DNA of 64,000 nt from assembly GCA_029747585.1 (NCBI GenBank), contig JAPEVF010000201.1:1-64000 (forward strand), written 5' to 3'. Position 1 is the first letter of the stretch, and the number at the start of each line of letters is the position of its first letter. Below the pieces are notes generated by a model, which saw only the letters and a program-made list of their open reading frames with translations, was not told the origin of the DNA and did no database searches. Positions 1 through 12,308 of the stretch are shown piece by piece. A program made the translations under genes and the position numbers. Source of the DNA: Pleurotus djamor. Taxonomy: Eukaryota; Basidiomycota; Agaricomycetes; Agaricales; Pleurotaceae.

Positions 1-1031
1 ACCACCCAACCCACCTCCACCCCATCTTACAACATTTACACTAGCTGTGTGGCCACCAAGGGTATATTCGACTCGTCGGGTTGATGCATTCCAAACACGA
101 ACGGTAGCATCTTTTGAAGAGGAAGCAAGACGGGGCGATGATGCATTGATATGAATTGGCTCCCAGGAGAGGGAAGTCACCCATTTTGTGTGTCCTCTAA
201 GAGCATCGCCGATCGCCTTGCCAGTTTTTGGATCCCACAAACGAACCTGGAAGAAACAATCAGGAAAAGCCTTCCAGACGACATGGAGGGTTTTACATGA
301 CCATCATGACCGCCGGTAGCCAGCTTACGCTCCATAGCCTCCCATTCGACGCAGAGAACCCAGCCTTTGTGACCAGAAAGCGTGTGCGAAGGTGTTTCTG
401 TCAAAAGATCCCACAAACGCGCATTTGTGTCCCCCGAACCAGTGGCGAGCAGGTTTCCCGTCGGTGAAAAGGACGCGCAAAGTATTGGAGATGTATGTCC
501 TGAGTAAAATTGAGCTTAAATCCAGGCCATAACAAGATCAAGACTTACCTGAAAGAGTTGAGGAACATCGTGTCGCAGGTCTGACCTTGAAGACCGCCTG
601 GGGCGAACAGTGGACCACAAATACGTCTTCCTCGGTAAAAGAATACGCTGAGTTGTTCAATACATCTTCTTCAATCGATTTCCCGATAACTATTCGTGTC
701 GGGCCTCCTGGTCTCGTTTCGTCTGGTTTTAATGCAATGTGAAATGCATAAGGGACTGGGTCATCGTCCTGTACGGTTTACATTAGTCCGCAACATGCAA
801 TTCAAAGCGGAATCGCACCTTAGACTTGTTTAGTTGGTTTACAAGATGCTCGAGGGCTTCTCGCGTTAAATTTGCTGGTAAATTGACTGGAGGCGCAAGG
901 GTCTTTCCATCGCTCTCCTCCGAGACAAATTGAACGACGATGTTGGATGTAGGTTTCGGCTCCTCTTTCGGAGGTTCTGGTACACCATGGTATACCTTTT
1001 GTCGTTTGGGAGGAGGAAGAAGCGTCGCCAT
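1..1031 (-). CDS. RSA4: Notchless/Rsa4 WD40 ribosome-assembly factor (5' part, truncated by window edge)
   Basis: Likely orthologue of yeast Rsa4 / animal Nle1, a nuclear WD40 protein that works with the AAA-ATPase Mdn1/Rea1 to release assembly factors from the pre-60S ribosome. Seen: the protein opens with MATLLPPPKRQK, then an NLE (ubiquitin-like) segment with IVVQFVSEE and DDDPVPYAFHI, then WD repeats with SGHTSPILCASFSP, GNLLATGSGD, LSGHKGWVLCVEWE and KLATGGHDGHV. Introns lie near 774-823 and 500-548 and near 250-300. I chose the Met at 1031 rather than the in-frame one at 1085 because family members start at this MATLLPPPKRQK-like sequence. The C-terminal WD repeats lie outside the window. 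The motif fit is strong; exon borders are inferred. Confidence 0.93.
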
Positions 1032-1085
1032 CGTTGCTGGCGATGACCAAGGCCAAAACTTTTTCAAACGGAATTTACCATCCAT

Positions 1086-2270
1086 TCTACTCCACGTGGC
1101 ACAGGGGCTTTAGGAGTCCTTGCTCCTCTATTTTCTGTGCTGTGGAGTATACCGGAGGGCTTTGAAGGAAACGCGCACACCGCCGTAGCACGCGGTGCGG
1201 CATATCTTCGCTTGCTTGGCCGGTCTCTCCTTCCTAGCTGCAGCTTACCTTTGCTTCGCCATTATTAAAACACTCTTCTCACCACTTCCAGGACCACCAA
1301 TACGTATCACGCACTTCTGAGAATTCCATCAAGAAGGGATCCCAAAGTGACATCTAGAGCCCCTCGTGCAGGAGCTTCGAGCGTGGGAGTCCTCGTACTA
1401 TACGTTGCTCCCTTCTGCCAGGTAAGTCTATTGGGAAAATGTCTCATTTGGCGTACGAATAGAACGCTCATGCTGTCCTATAGATGAAAGAATTGACGTT
1501 ATATATTGGGCGCACCGTATGCCATATCCTCTTTGGAGTCGGGTAATCTGGATACGCAATTTTCACTTAGTGAGCTTCTGCACGTCGCGATCAAGCTGGC
1601 AGCTCACACAGACTGCTCATACGCCGACGTTCAACAACAAGTCATACCAGTGATGTTTCTCTACGTGTCGTCAGTGTTAGGGGAAAGGGATCCTCGCGCA
1701 ATGAAGACGATCGGAGCTTTCAGCTCGCTCCTAGGCTCCTACTAGTACTTCTCCAATCTTCGTGAAGCTTACCCTTGTTGCGCCATCACTTCATAACACG
1801 CTGGAGCGGTAAGCTACAGATAAGACCTCCATTCAATTCGCGCCGCTAACCTTTTGAGAAGAAACGCGAAATTGTTCGTAGAACTTTCCCTAGGCACACT
1901 GCATCTCCCAATAAACTGGGGCACGCTTCATGCAGTGGTTCCTTTCTGAATCATTCAGGCCAGCTTATCGGCGTTTCGAAACCATTCGTGCGTGTCTTGC
2001 ATCCGAATAGAACACTCGTGCTGGCCTATAAGATGGCGATGTAGAGTACTGCATATCCTCCAGCTAGAAACACAATCTTTCAGGTACGCAAACAGCAGCT
2101 CGAATGCACACCTACATCTCATCGCATCCTCAGCTTCTCTTGTCGCTTTCTTTGGAATTACCTCGTTCCCAACGAACCAGCCTCTTGATCGAAGTGCGTT
2201 GAAGTTACTGCTTTCAAAGACTACTCCATGCTGACGACAAATTCGCTTCATAGAACTCGCATTCATCGCA
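1086..2270. other. Gene-poor interval with degenerate internal duplication
   Basis: No convincing gene is visible. A 79-codon ORF at 1506-1745 has no signal peptide or recognisable motif. Two short segments recur about 520-550 bp apart: the block near 1246 (GCTTACC..TTG..CGCCAT) recurs near 1769, and CGAATAGAACRCTCRTGCTG near 1461 recurs near 2005. This looks like an eroded tandem duplication of the DNA upstream of the secreted-peptide gene at 2271. A possible TATA-like TATAAG lies near 2030. Confidence 0.4.
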
Positions 2271-2579
2271 ATGAAATACAACCTGAGTCTGCTGCTAGCC
2301 GCATGCAGCTTCGTAGCTGCCACTCCGATATCTGAGCCGTCCCATGAAACTCGTTCCCTACTCGAGTTCACGATCAAGATCAAAGGTGACGATAATCCTA
2401 TCGAGGCGTACGAACATTGCAGCAAGTACTGTGACCCAGGCAGGAGGTCTAACTGTGGAGGACCCGCTTCCCCTGGCTGGTACTACAAGTATGTCGGAGG
2501 AGACTGCGGATATCACTGCTGCAGGCCTGATTATGTGCAGCAAGTCGAAGTCGAAGACTCCTTCTTTAGCTTGGATTGA
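2271..2579 (+). CDS. Small secreted cysteine-rich protein (102 aa, six cysteines)
   Basis: Single-exon ORF of 102 codons. Residues 1-18 form a clear signal peptide (MKYNLSLLLAACSFVAATP), so the product is probably secreted. The mature part has six cysteines in the last 55 residues, in the pattern C-x3-C-x7-C-x16-C-x3-C-C around EHCSKYC, SNCGGPASPGWYYK and DCGYHCCRPDY, which suggests three disulphides. It ends in an acidic tail (QQVEVEDSFFSLD). I do not recognise a named family. Size, signal peptide and cysteine spacing resemble fungal small secreted proteins (effector- or defence-like), but no function is assigned. The start is the only Met that gives the signal peptide. Confidence 0.7.
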   Translation: MKYNLSLLLAACSFVAATPISEPSHETRSLLEFTIKIKGDDNPIEAYEHCSKYCDPGRRSNCGGPASPGWYYKYVGGDCGYHCCRPDYVQQVEVEDSFFSLD

Positions 2580-3209
2580 TTTAGTGCCCACGTTTAAAGT
2601 TGCTCATTTGAATCTTCTTTTGCCAGTGAAAGCTAATGCTAGTACGGACATCACCAGCCGTTACGTACCTGCTTAAGATCGTTGCACTTCCTTTCATGCC
2701 TACTTCACAACGGCCCTCCTTCGGACAGAATAAAGAGAAGGCAAAGAAGCCGTAAGCGCAGTAGCCTCGCTACATACTTACTAACGAACGAGGTGCCTCC
2801 TGGCCCCATTTCAAATGCCCCTTTCTGAGTTGAAAAATCCCAACTGCCGACAACCGACCCGGACGATGACATGGTGGGATGCGATCTCTCTCTTCAACTT
2901 GTGCTCTCGCTGAAATACCGAGACGGCGGTATATTCAAACGCAGTCATGTACGGACTGTGTTCTTACTTTTTTCTTTTCCCTCTGGCACACATCCCTGGC
3001 GTTTCCTGTTCGCCTCCCGTATATTTTCGATGGCTTTGAGGCCTGAAATCGTGTGTTTTCGCCTCGTGAAGCTAAGCACGATCATTTATGACCTCGGAAG
3101 CACTATTTTAGAAACTAAGACATCGGCTGCTGTCAGTTTATGCGAATTCGTGCATTATGACGCGAACTAGGCGCGAACAACAAATCGCCGCGTTCAACAT
3201 TTGCTACTG
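2580..3209. other. Intergenic DNA upstream of the Ppo gene
   Basis: Only short ORFs without family signatures are present (for example 99 codons at 2871-3170). I read it as the 3' end of the secreted-peptide transcript plus the Ppo promoter. Confidence 0.5.
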
Positions 3210-3217
3210 TATATAAA
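3210..3217 (+). promoter_or_regulatory. TATA box of the Ppo gene
   Basis: TATATAAA about 40-50 bp before the predicted ATG at 3258. Position and sequence fit a core promoter; this is inference only. Confidence 0.55.
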
Positions 3218-3257
3218 GCAAATCGATTCTTCATCCCTTAGATTAACAGAAACAACC

Positions 3258-6200
3258 ATGAGCTTTTCTGCTTCACAATTCATCACCCTCGCCGCAGACA
3301 CTGCCCATCTCTCGGCCAGGCCACCACCTGACGCGCCAACAGGCCTCTACGACTGGCAAATATCGTCGAACCCCGACGATAAGAAAGAAGGCCACTCGAC
3401 CGTAACAAATTTCATCAACCGCGTACGTCCTCTGAGTTTACCTCCCGGTCGCTCCCTGCACTGACTCCAATCCATAGATTGACAATCTCAAGGCCAAGGG
3501 CCCGTTTAAGCCTGACCCCAAGGTCATCGTGCGTACATGTACTCTATTGCTGACGACGAGAGCTTAACAAGCACTTTACAGGCTGGATTCACCGACACAC
3601 TGCTTCACCCGGACGCGGCCGACGACAGGAATGGGGTTGTAAGTTACTCTATAGTCTGACTTCAACTTTGTTAGCCGTTGGTTGATGTATTTTCCAGTTC
3701 GAAGCAGGACTGGGTATCATGGCTCGCCTTGACCCTTCTAGCTCCCTTTCGATGAAACTTAACGACACCATCATCGGATGTCTCTACGACACTATTCCAC
3801 ACCCGCCGGCTGCTTATCTTGGGCCACAGTACGCGTGGAGACAAGCTGATGGATCGAACAACAGCCTTCAAGACCCTTCATGCGGTCAAGCAGGAAGACC
3901 CTACGCACGCAGTGTTCAAGCAAAGAATAACCTTCCAAGGACTTCTCTCCCTGATCCTGGCCTCGTCTTCGATACATTGCTGAAAAAGCGTGATGTGGGT
4001 AACACGTCGTCCTTACCCAGTCTTCTCGAATCTAAACATCTGTAATAGCACAAAACCCACCCCGGTGGGATGTCGAGCTTGATCTTCGCATTCGCGTCTA
4101 TTGTCACACATTCTCTGTTCCGGACCGACCTCAAGGACTGGACGATCAACAAGGCTAGTTCATATTTGGATTTAAGCCCCCTCTATGGCGATAGTAAGTG
4201 ATCATAGCATCTGTTAGAACCCTTACGCTTACGTTGTGTTTGCCAGACCAAGCTGATCAAGACAAGGTTCGAGATCGTGCATCTGGCCGTGGGTTATTGT
4301 ACCCGGACACTTTCCACGAAGAACGCCTCTTGTTCCTGCCCCCCGCTACCAGCGCGCTTCTTGTCCTCTTCAGTAGGAACCACAACGTGAGCACCATTTA
4401 CTCCTCATTTGATGTTTCTCCTTACACTCCCGTTAGTATATTGCGGACAAAATTTTGAAGATTAATGAAAGAAAACGATGGACAAACCCTCCACCTACTG
4501 ACCCTGTAGCCCTTGCCCAGCAGGACGAGGAGATTTTCCAGACTGCTCGCTTGATCAACGGTGGTCACTTCATGACCATGATTACGGGCGACTACGCAGC
4601 GAGCTTCCTCGGTTCGTCGGAGAACTGCAACTGGAACATGAACCCTTTCGACGTGCGATTTCCTCCCAATACCCGCATCCCCATTCGCTGATGATCCTGA
4701 TCCTATGTAGCTGATTAAGAGGGACGACTTGGTCGTCGACCGAGGACGTGGGAACCACTGCAGTGTCGAGTTCAATGTTCTTTATAGAGTGTGTCCCTTG
4801 ACATCGATATATTGATAACTCACCTTCTAACTCACGGTCATTTCCACAGTGGCATGCCACAACCTCCGCAGTTGACGAAAAATGGACGGAGAACGTGTTC
4901 AACCACGCGTTCGGAGGCAAACCTTTCGATCAGGTACGATCCTTCCATGGTCCTCAAACCCTATTCCTCAGTTGATCGATTGATTGGTTCTTTGCATGCA
5001 TAGTTGTCCATCCGAGACCTTGCCACCATCGGCAAATTGTTCGCCGATGTTCCCTCTGACCCAGCCAAGCGTACATTTGCCGGGTAAATACCGACCCTGG
5101 GCTATTCGCCTGTACACACATGTTGATATAATTGTCACCCCCTAGGTTGAAGCGTGGGCCTGATGGCAAGTTCTCCGATGATGATCTTGCGAGAATTTTG
5201 CATGAAGCTACCATTAACCCTGCTGGAACGTTCAGAGGGCGTGGCACTCCTCCTGTTTTGAGGTTGGTGGAAATCATGGGCATGGAGCAGGCTCGTTTAT
5301 GGGGTGTTTGCACCATGAACGAGTTTAGGAAGTTCCTCGGTTTAAAGCGTCCGTACCCTACCCCATGAGTATTGTGAGTGTCCATCTGACACCTCCACTC
5401 TTTCCAGAGTTCGAGACCTTCGAGGAATGGAATCCCGATCCAGAGATCGCTGTGAGACCCCATTCATCCTGGAGACGGTCCCCTCAGCTAATTCCTTCCG
5501 TTAGGCCGCTGCTCGACGCCTTTACGGTCATGTCGATAATCTCGAACTTTACGTTAGTTGTTCCTTTACTCTGGAGAATGCAGCACCTCAGTCGCATCCA
5601 GCCTGGTCTCCAAGCTGAGCCAACTATGCCTGTTGTTGATGGGATGAGATTTGTACGTTCTGTTCACAACTTATCCCAATCGTTTTATTGACGATTGGCC
5701 TTTATCTAGGCTTGTGGTTACACGGTATGGTCGACGTCACAAGAGGAATGTTCACTTGATTCACTGGGACTCGTTTTAGACCACGAAGGCCGTCCTTGGC
5801 GATGCGATTGCCCTTGTTCGCGGCGATCGCTTTTACACTACGGATTTCACTCGTGAGTGACACGGTCTCTCGTTTTTGCGTGGTCCCTTCCATTAATTCT
5901 TTCCAAGCTTTCAATCTGACGACTTGGGGATTCCATGACTGTCAACGCCATCTTGACAATGGAGGTGGAGGTGGACAGAGTACGCATGTTCTACCTCATC
6001 CCTATCTATCTATTCTCACCTCCCTTGCAGTGCCAAAACTTCTCATGCGTAACCTACCCAGGCACTACCCTTGGGTATGTACTACTCTCCATTTGTCATG
6101 CTCCATGTGCTGTATCCCTGAACCCCTCGACCAAGAATTCCTCTCTGTCACTCTGGCCATTTTTCACCCCAGATTACATGAAGCAGACATTGACTAGACA

Positions 6201-8120
6201 GGGAATTGCGAAAAAGTATACCTTTGATCGCCCTATCGCTCAACCGATCCCGCTCGTACTCAAGGACTTCACCGCCATCAAGGCAGTATTCAATGATCCT
6301 AGTCGCTTCAAGGTGATATACGAAAAGAAANGGTTACGGCTGTAAGTGCTCACACTGTCAGAGCTATAATCAGCTGATGCATGACTTCTTTGTAGCAATG
6401 CTGTTCTTCGACGACAAGCAACATGACAGTGATCGTGCTTTGGTGTGTTTGACCTCCGCGTGCCTCTTTCATGTTGATTAACGATCACTACAGGTCATGC
6501 ATGCACTCTTCCCTTCAAAGGACTCCCTGGATCAATACGCTGCATGGTACAAAGCTGAAACCGCTAAGATGGTTAAAGATCGATCTTGGAAGTAAGTTCC
6601 GTTGCTTCAGGATCATCGCTGTCAGAGGTTAACTTCCATTCATAGGTACGATGGCGTACCTGGAAAATTTGTGGACATCGTCAACGATGTCATCAACATG
6701 GTTGCCATTCACTTCGTGGCTGAGAAACTGGTTAGTCAAGCTTTCGTCCCTACCCTGAAGTGTTCTTGACCTTGGCGAGAGCAGTTGGGCGTTGAGCTGA
6801 AGACAAAGGATAACCCCCGCGGAGTGTATACCGAACAAGAGCTCTACGCTATGTTTGCCATGCTTGTAAGCGTCTGCTATTCGCATGGCTTGAACCCCAT
6901 CCTGACACCTATTGACTAGTTCCAGTACGTGCTTTGATCTGGAGGAACTTTTGGAAGTTCACATTTTATGTAGGGTGACCTTCCTGGCCTTCGATGAACC
7001 CGAGACCAAGTTTGCTCTCAATGATGCTGCATCGACTGCGGGCGCTCTGATTGGCCTCATGGCGGCGAAATCTCTTGTTCACGTCTCGCCTTCTGTTGTC
7101 CCGGTGAGTCGTTGACGTCCGATCCACGACCATCAAAATCTGATCCACGTCAACCGATATTTCCCCAGAGTACTGTCGGTAGCTTGATTGCAAAGGCCTC
7201 ATCGTACATTTGGCCCGCAAATACCAAGCCTTCATACCCCTTCTTGTCTGCTCTGACTTCCACTGGACGCCCTTTAGACGCACTTGTGGGGAACATCATC
7301 GGCCTTGCTGTTGGCTCATCTGTCAATTTCGCCCAAGGTGCGGATAACTGTGCTCCTGTCCCTTTCCTTCCTGTCCTGAACATGTCACATAGGTGCTGTG
7401 AATGTCGTTGACTTCTATCTTGATGACACGCGGGCCAAGGAACGAAATGAGATCATCGCACTGATTAAGAAGAACGACGCTCAGAGCTCGGAGCTTCTTC
7501 AAGGCTACGTTAGGGAGGCTATGAGTGAGTTACTTTGTTTTCAGTGTCTTTCGGTTGAAGCTAACTGTTTCTCTCCTAGGATTGCATCCTCAAACTCCGG
7601 GTTTATGGCGTGATGTTGCTGTTGATGCCACAATTCCACAGGCTGGCTCCCTGCCTCCACTAATAGTAAAAGCTGGTGATCGAATCTGGGCCAGCTTCCG
7701 CACAGCCCACGTAAACGTAAGCCAGATTCTCTTCCCCGGAGGTCACAACGTTCTAACTACCTTCGCAGCCTGTGGACTTCCCGGATCCGTATGTCGTTGA
7801 CCCACGCCGGCCCAAAGCAAGCTACAATTTAAATGGCTCTGGTTACCATAACTGCATCGGCACCACATACTCTCAAGTCGCCATCGCCGAAATTCTCAAG
7901 GTCATCTTCGGCCTGAAGAACATTCGTCGCGCCCCTGGTAGTGTCGGCAGGATTCCGGGGTACCAAGAAATCGTTCGCGAAACTGAGATGGATGTGTACG
8001 TCAATCGAGATGGTACAACCGGCCCGTGGGTAGCCTTCCTTCATGCTCAGGTATGTGTTGCTTCTGCTTTTGAGTGATGACGGTGTCTTATCATTGACTT
8101 TGGTGTAGTATGATGAGTAA
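3258..8120 (+). CDS. Psi-factor-producing oxygenase (fatty-acid dioxygenase fused to P450)
   Basis: Ppo/linoleate diol synthase: an N-terminal haem peroxidase-like dioxygenase makes a hydroperoxide from linoleic or oleic acid, and a C-terminal P450-like domain can isomerise it to diols or related oxylipins that signal in fungal development. Seen: TIPHPPAAYLG, distal-His segment ASIVTHSLFRTD, DLSPLYG, the ARLINGGHFMTMITGDY helix, and the proximal YRWH (catalytic Tyr plus haem His) split by an intron near 4791-4850. The P450 part has GSGYHNCIGTTYSQ near the C-terminus, keeping the haem-thiolate Cys. The gene has more than 20 short exons and ends HAQYDE at 8120. An N at 6331 adds one base: removing it joins YEKK to GYGSMLFFDDKQ. 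I read that as a base-call artefact, not a pseudogene. Which regio-isomer is produced cannot be told from sequence. Confidence 0.93.
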
Positions 8121-8336
8121 TGCTCACGGACTTCATCACACTTTTATTTGTTACTCCCAGACATCCTTGTACCGTATTCTATCTTAAAGACCTCCTTAAC
8201 AATACCATGAGCTGAACAAAAAACCACTTGCAAGGTGGAAGTCCGAAACCGAAGTGTTCCTAACATTGCCCCTATCTTGCATCAATTTTTGGCTGTCAAT
8301 AGATCTTGGCCTCTTCAACTTTCCTTCCAACCAACC
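8121..8336. promoter_or_regulatory. Short intergenic gap between Ppo and ADE2
   Basis: Only 216 bp separate the Ppo stop from the ADE2 start, and both genes are on the plus strand, so the Ppo terminator and ADE2 promoter must share this space. No clear TATA box is seen. Confidence 0.4.
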
Positions 8337-10301
8337 ATGTCGGACAAAGCTGTCGGTATCCTCGGTAGGAGTGAGTCCGGATCCAGACTTGTTAGAATGT
8401 ATACTCTAATGTGAGCCTTGTAGTACGATGTATTTTTTCCGTCGCATCATCTGATGTGGCTTTGCAGGTGGTGGACAACTCGGGCGGATGCTGGCTGCAG
8501 CAGCGTCGCTTCTCAACGTTAAAGTGGTTATCCTGGACGTAGGTGATCATGGACCGGCAAAGCAAATTGTCAAGCCGAGATCCCCAGAGCATTCTCACAT
8601 CGATGGCTCCTTTTCCGATCCAGTCAAAATACGCGAACTAGCCTCCAAAGTTGATGTTTTGACAGTCGAGATCGAACATGTCGATGCCGATGCTCTGGAG
8701 GAAATCCAGAATGCTTATCCGAAGCTGGAGATTCATCCACATCCTACCACGATTAAGACCATCCAAGATAAATTTCGTCAGAAAGAAATGCTGCGATCCA
8801 ACAGTTTACCGATTGCTCCGTCGAGAGAGGTCGAATCCAACGAACCATCGATTCGAGCGGCTATTGATGAGCTGGGCCTTCCCCTGATGGTTAAAAGCAA
8901 GACGCTAGCTTACGACGGTCGAGGAAACTATGTCATCCGCAGTCTTGATCAGATACCTGAAGCCATCTCTGCCTTGGGGTTGCGTCCACTTTATGTGGAG
9001 AAATGGATGCCGTTTACCAAGGAGATCGCCGTCATGGTTATCCGAACACCCCAAGGAGAAATCAAATCTTATCCCGTCGTTGAAACTGTTCACAAAGAAA
9101 GCATCTGCCATCTTGTCTTCGCACCTTTTCGAGGTCCGGATAGCAAGGTCAGTTTGAAGGCACGAAGTGTTGCTGAAGCAGCGGTACGTTGCCTCAGTGG
9201 TGCTGGTGTGTTTGGCGTCGAGATGTTTCTAATGCCTGATGGTAAGCCCTTCTCAATATAAAGACACCAGGCGAATGAATAACACCATCATAACCAGGCG
9301 AGATAATAATCAACGAAATTGCCCCTCGTCCACATAACTCAGGGCATTACACAATTGAGGCTTGCGAGACGTCCCAATATGAGAATCATCTACGTGCTAT
9401 CCTAGGTCTCCCTCTTGGTTCTACAGATCTCAAAGTTCCCGCTTCTGCGATGCTCAATATCATCGGGGCGTCGTCCGCGATGGCTGAGATCACGGCATTA
9501 ACTCAAGTAGCCCTTGCCGTTCCAGGCAGTAGCGTCCATCTATACGGAAAAGCTGAATGTCGCAAGGGGCGAAAGATGGGACATATAACCATCGTGGGCA
9601 AATCCGATGCTGAAGTTCGGTCGCGGCTGAGACCGTTGCTTGAAGCCCTTCCAACGGGTTCCGTCTCCGAAACGGAGTTGTACAGCCCGAAACCTCCAAC
9701 CCCAGGCTCGGGATTCGCCCACCAGCAACCTCTCGTCGGGGTGATTATGGGATCTGACTCTGACCTCCCAGTCATGCTACCTGCTGCAAGAATACTCGAT
9801 CGGTTCGGAATACCGTATGAGTTGACTATCGTGTCTGCTCATCGGACGCCCGATCGCCTTGTTGAGTATTCCCGCTCAGCCGCATCAAGGGGACTTCGTG
9901 TTATTATCGCTGGTGCAGGTGGTGCTGCACATCTACCTGGTATGGTGGCGGCCATGACTCCGTTGCCAGTTGTCGGTGTACCTGTAAAAGGGAGCTCCTT
10001 AGATGGCGTGGATTCACTTCATAGTATCGTTCAGATGCCCGTTCGTCCTTTCCCTTTTTCATTGTCAGCCTTTCATGCTAAATGGTTCTGTTCCCTACAG
10101 CGCGGTATACCTGTTGCCACTGTCGCGATCAATAACGGTATGAACGCAGGGTTGCTTGCAGTCCGAATGCTGTCCACTGGCTTACCTGCGCTACTCTCCG
10201 CAATGGAGGAATACATGTCGAGCATGGAGAGCGAGGTTCTTGGTAAAGTCGAAAAATTGAAGGAAGTTGGCTGGGAAAACTATGAAGTCAAGCGGACGTA
10301 G
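8337..10301 (+). CDS. ADE2: Phosphoribosylaminoimidazole carboxylase (PurK-PurE fusion)
   Basis: Converts 5-aminoimidazole ribonucleotide to its carboxylated form in purine biosynthesis; fungi use a fused PurK (ATP-grasp) and PurE protein. Seen: exon 1 MSDKAVGIL joined across 8365-8467 to [13 protein letters not shown], the ATP-grasp segments [17 protein letters not shown] and [17 protein letters not shown], then across 9242-9297 to [18 protein letters not shown]. The PurE part has [36 protein letters not shown] and, after an intron at 10041-10100, [20 protein letters not shown]. The protein ends NYEVKRT. All key motifs are intact, about 570 aa, the usual fungal size. Loss of this enzyme in fungi classically gives red pigment accumulation. 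Confidence 0.97.
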
Positions 10302-10607
10302 ATCACCATTGCAGACAATAGCATATGTTACACGAGTTCATACTTTTCGATAGTGCATGGGCGCCACCGGCCGTCCCTTTTGCTCATCGGCACTTCGTTG
10401 CGGGAAGCTACGCGAGATCTACGAGAACCCAGGAAATTCTTCCTCCGATCCTAGGGCCGTCAGCCGTTCATGCGATAAGTATGTTCAGGCGGTGGGGCCG
10501 ACTCCATTTTCACGACGGCAAAGAGAACGGAGAGAGAGATGTATGGGATCGAGATCTCTTACAGCGAAAAACATACGAAAAGAAAATAACTGATGCCCAA
10601 GGCCCAG

Positions 10608-11109
10608 ATCAACTTTGTTCTTCCCACCGAACGTATGAATCGTTCTTCAAGCTCTGGTCATATTTATTGTCGATAGTAACACACAGGTCGTCAAGATTGT
10701 TCAGTGCCTCTATGAGCGCTTCGAGGGACGAAAGGCGATCTTGAGACGCGTCGGATGAGTGAGGAGGACTTCCTTGGGACAAAGAAAATGGACAACACTC
10801 ACCGTACATCTGAATTCTCACTTGGATAGTATTCTCCGAGGGATGTGGGACACTAGAGGGGGAAGAGTTAGGAATCAGGGATCAGATGATAAAGAAAGAA
10901 CAAAGAATCGGAGGAACAAGTAGCTTGACAGTTGCGTGTCACTCGGGGGGATTGAAGGGGAGGTTGGGATTCGTAAGGAATTAACCATCCTCGGACAGCA
11001 TCGCAAGATTGATAGCAATACCGCTTGATCGGTCATCACTAACACGCGGCGTGCCCTCGCGGGCGTAGCACTCCCATGGGACCATTTCAACTCAAAAAAA
11101 TTACCCGAC
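10608..11109 (-). CDS. Possible small multi-exon gene, function unknown
   Basis: The best-supported part is a 3' exon pair on the minus strand. A segment reading VPHPSENTIQVRIQMY (about 10812-10858) can be spliced across an intron of about 63 nt (10746-10808) to DRLSSLEALIEALNNLDDLC..YVRWEEQS, stopping at 10608. The joined peptide is helical and looks like a real C-terminus. Upstream exons (candidates around 10990-11109) cannot be resolved because several donor and acceptor choices change the frame. No family is recognised. ADE2 is convergent on the other side, 300 bp away. Confidence 0.3.
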
Positions 11110-11585
11110 ATGACTTACCTATACCCACAGAACTCGACTTTGGGACTGTAACAAAAGATCACCATGAGCAACTGCGGAGTTCGCCCAAGGAAATTTTTTG
11201 CTCACTTTTTCATGAGCATCCAGCGCAAGGCATTGCCAATGGTATGCGATTCATCATAGATCTGGTACGTTGCAGCGGATAAATCAGGCTCAGCACCTTT
11301 CATCTAGGGAACGACGCGAAGGGAAGTCAGCCTGTCGTTCGCATCGTCGACGGTATTGTCAGTGTACGAACGATTTTAATTTTTGGCGGTGTCTGCTCCG
11401 CCATAATGATACTGTAGTGGTAGGGAGGTTGTCTTGTTACTGTGGTAAGTATGGCGACGAAGCTGGCGGTAAAATTGTGGTTGAGGCCGGAGATTGAAAG
11501 ATCGTGTGGTTAGGGGAAACAGTGACAAACACTACTCGAATCCTCTACTACGCACTTCCCTGGCACCAGACCATCAGGTTTCCCT

Positions 11586-12308
11586 CTACCCGGAGAATGG
11601 AGCAGTATTCGCTTGCGATCCTCTCAACACTGTGCCTCCTACTGCGGGATCGAAGAAAGCCTCTGGGTCATTTGCGGGGTCTTGTGCTTGGACTAAACCA
11701 TTCAACTGAGGATTCCTTGGAGCCTTCTGGCAGAAGACAGAATTGCGAAGCGTTGGTGGGTTCGTAGAGAAATCCTATCATTGTGTGGCTCAAAGGTCGG
11801 TACTGGTGTGAATTCATGAAATTGTGCTTACCGGCGGCGTGTTCTTTTCAGCCTGCCGATACTCTATCGCGATGGCAATCATATTGGCCTGCGTCGCTGC
11901 GTCGAACTGAGCACTGGCATCTGTTGAATTCAGTCAGCTCGATATGCACCTGTGGTTTTGCAAGCGACCTACCGATAATATCGTCCGCTAAATCTTGCTG
12001 CGTGCATTCGGGCTGAGCAGCCAACAGAGGAGTAATAGCTGCACCTGCTAGTGCACCGCAAACCTCGCCTGGACACGCGTTGCGAAGGAGGTCCAAGACT
12101 GGGGGCTGTTCCTGACCTAATTGGCGGAGATATAGTGAGTGGGGGGACGCGAGGGTGTTGAAGTAACACCATGCTGACCGAATCGTCGAGGATACAGGAA
12201 GACAGCTTTATCGTCGCGTTCAAGGATAACTTCGCGACTTTGAGCAAAGCTGAACAAAGAAAACGCCACGACCATGCATGACACGAAGGATTTGGGGAAA
12301 TAGACCAT
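11586..12308 (-). CDS. Conserved fungal secreted protein, function unknown
   Basis: Four-exon gene. Exon 1 (about 12179-12308) gives the signal peptide MVYFPKSFVSCMVVAFSLF with cleavage near FAQS; exon 2 (11973-12116) gives LLRNACPGEVCGALAGAAI and PECTQQDLADDIIG; exon 3 gives DASAQFDAATQANMIAIAI; exon 4 gives DFSTNPPTLRNSVFCQKAP, DPANDPEAFFDPAVGG and the end SQANTAPFSG. Four cysteines remain in the mature chain, enough for two disulphides. Introns are 50-60 bp with good borders, except the first donor, which may be GTCAGC or a GTGTTA nine bases downstream. I recall similar secreted proteins in other mushroom genomes but know no named domain. Role unknown; probably extracellular or wall-associated. 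Confidence 0.75.

Noticed and set aside
1955..2425. 156-codon minus-strand ORF
   Set aside because: Lies largely antisense to the secreted peptide gene and has no domain or splice partner.
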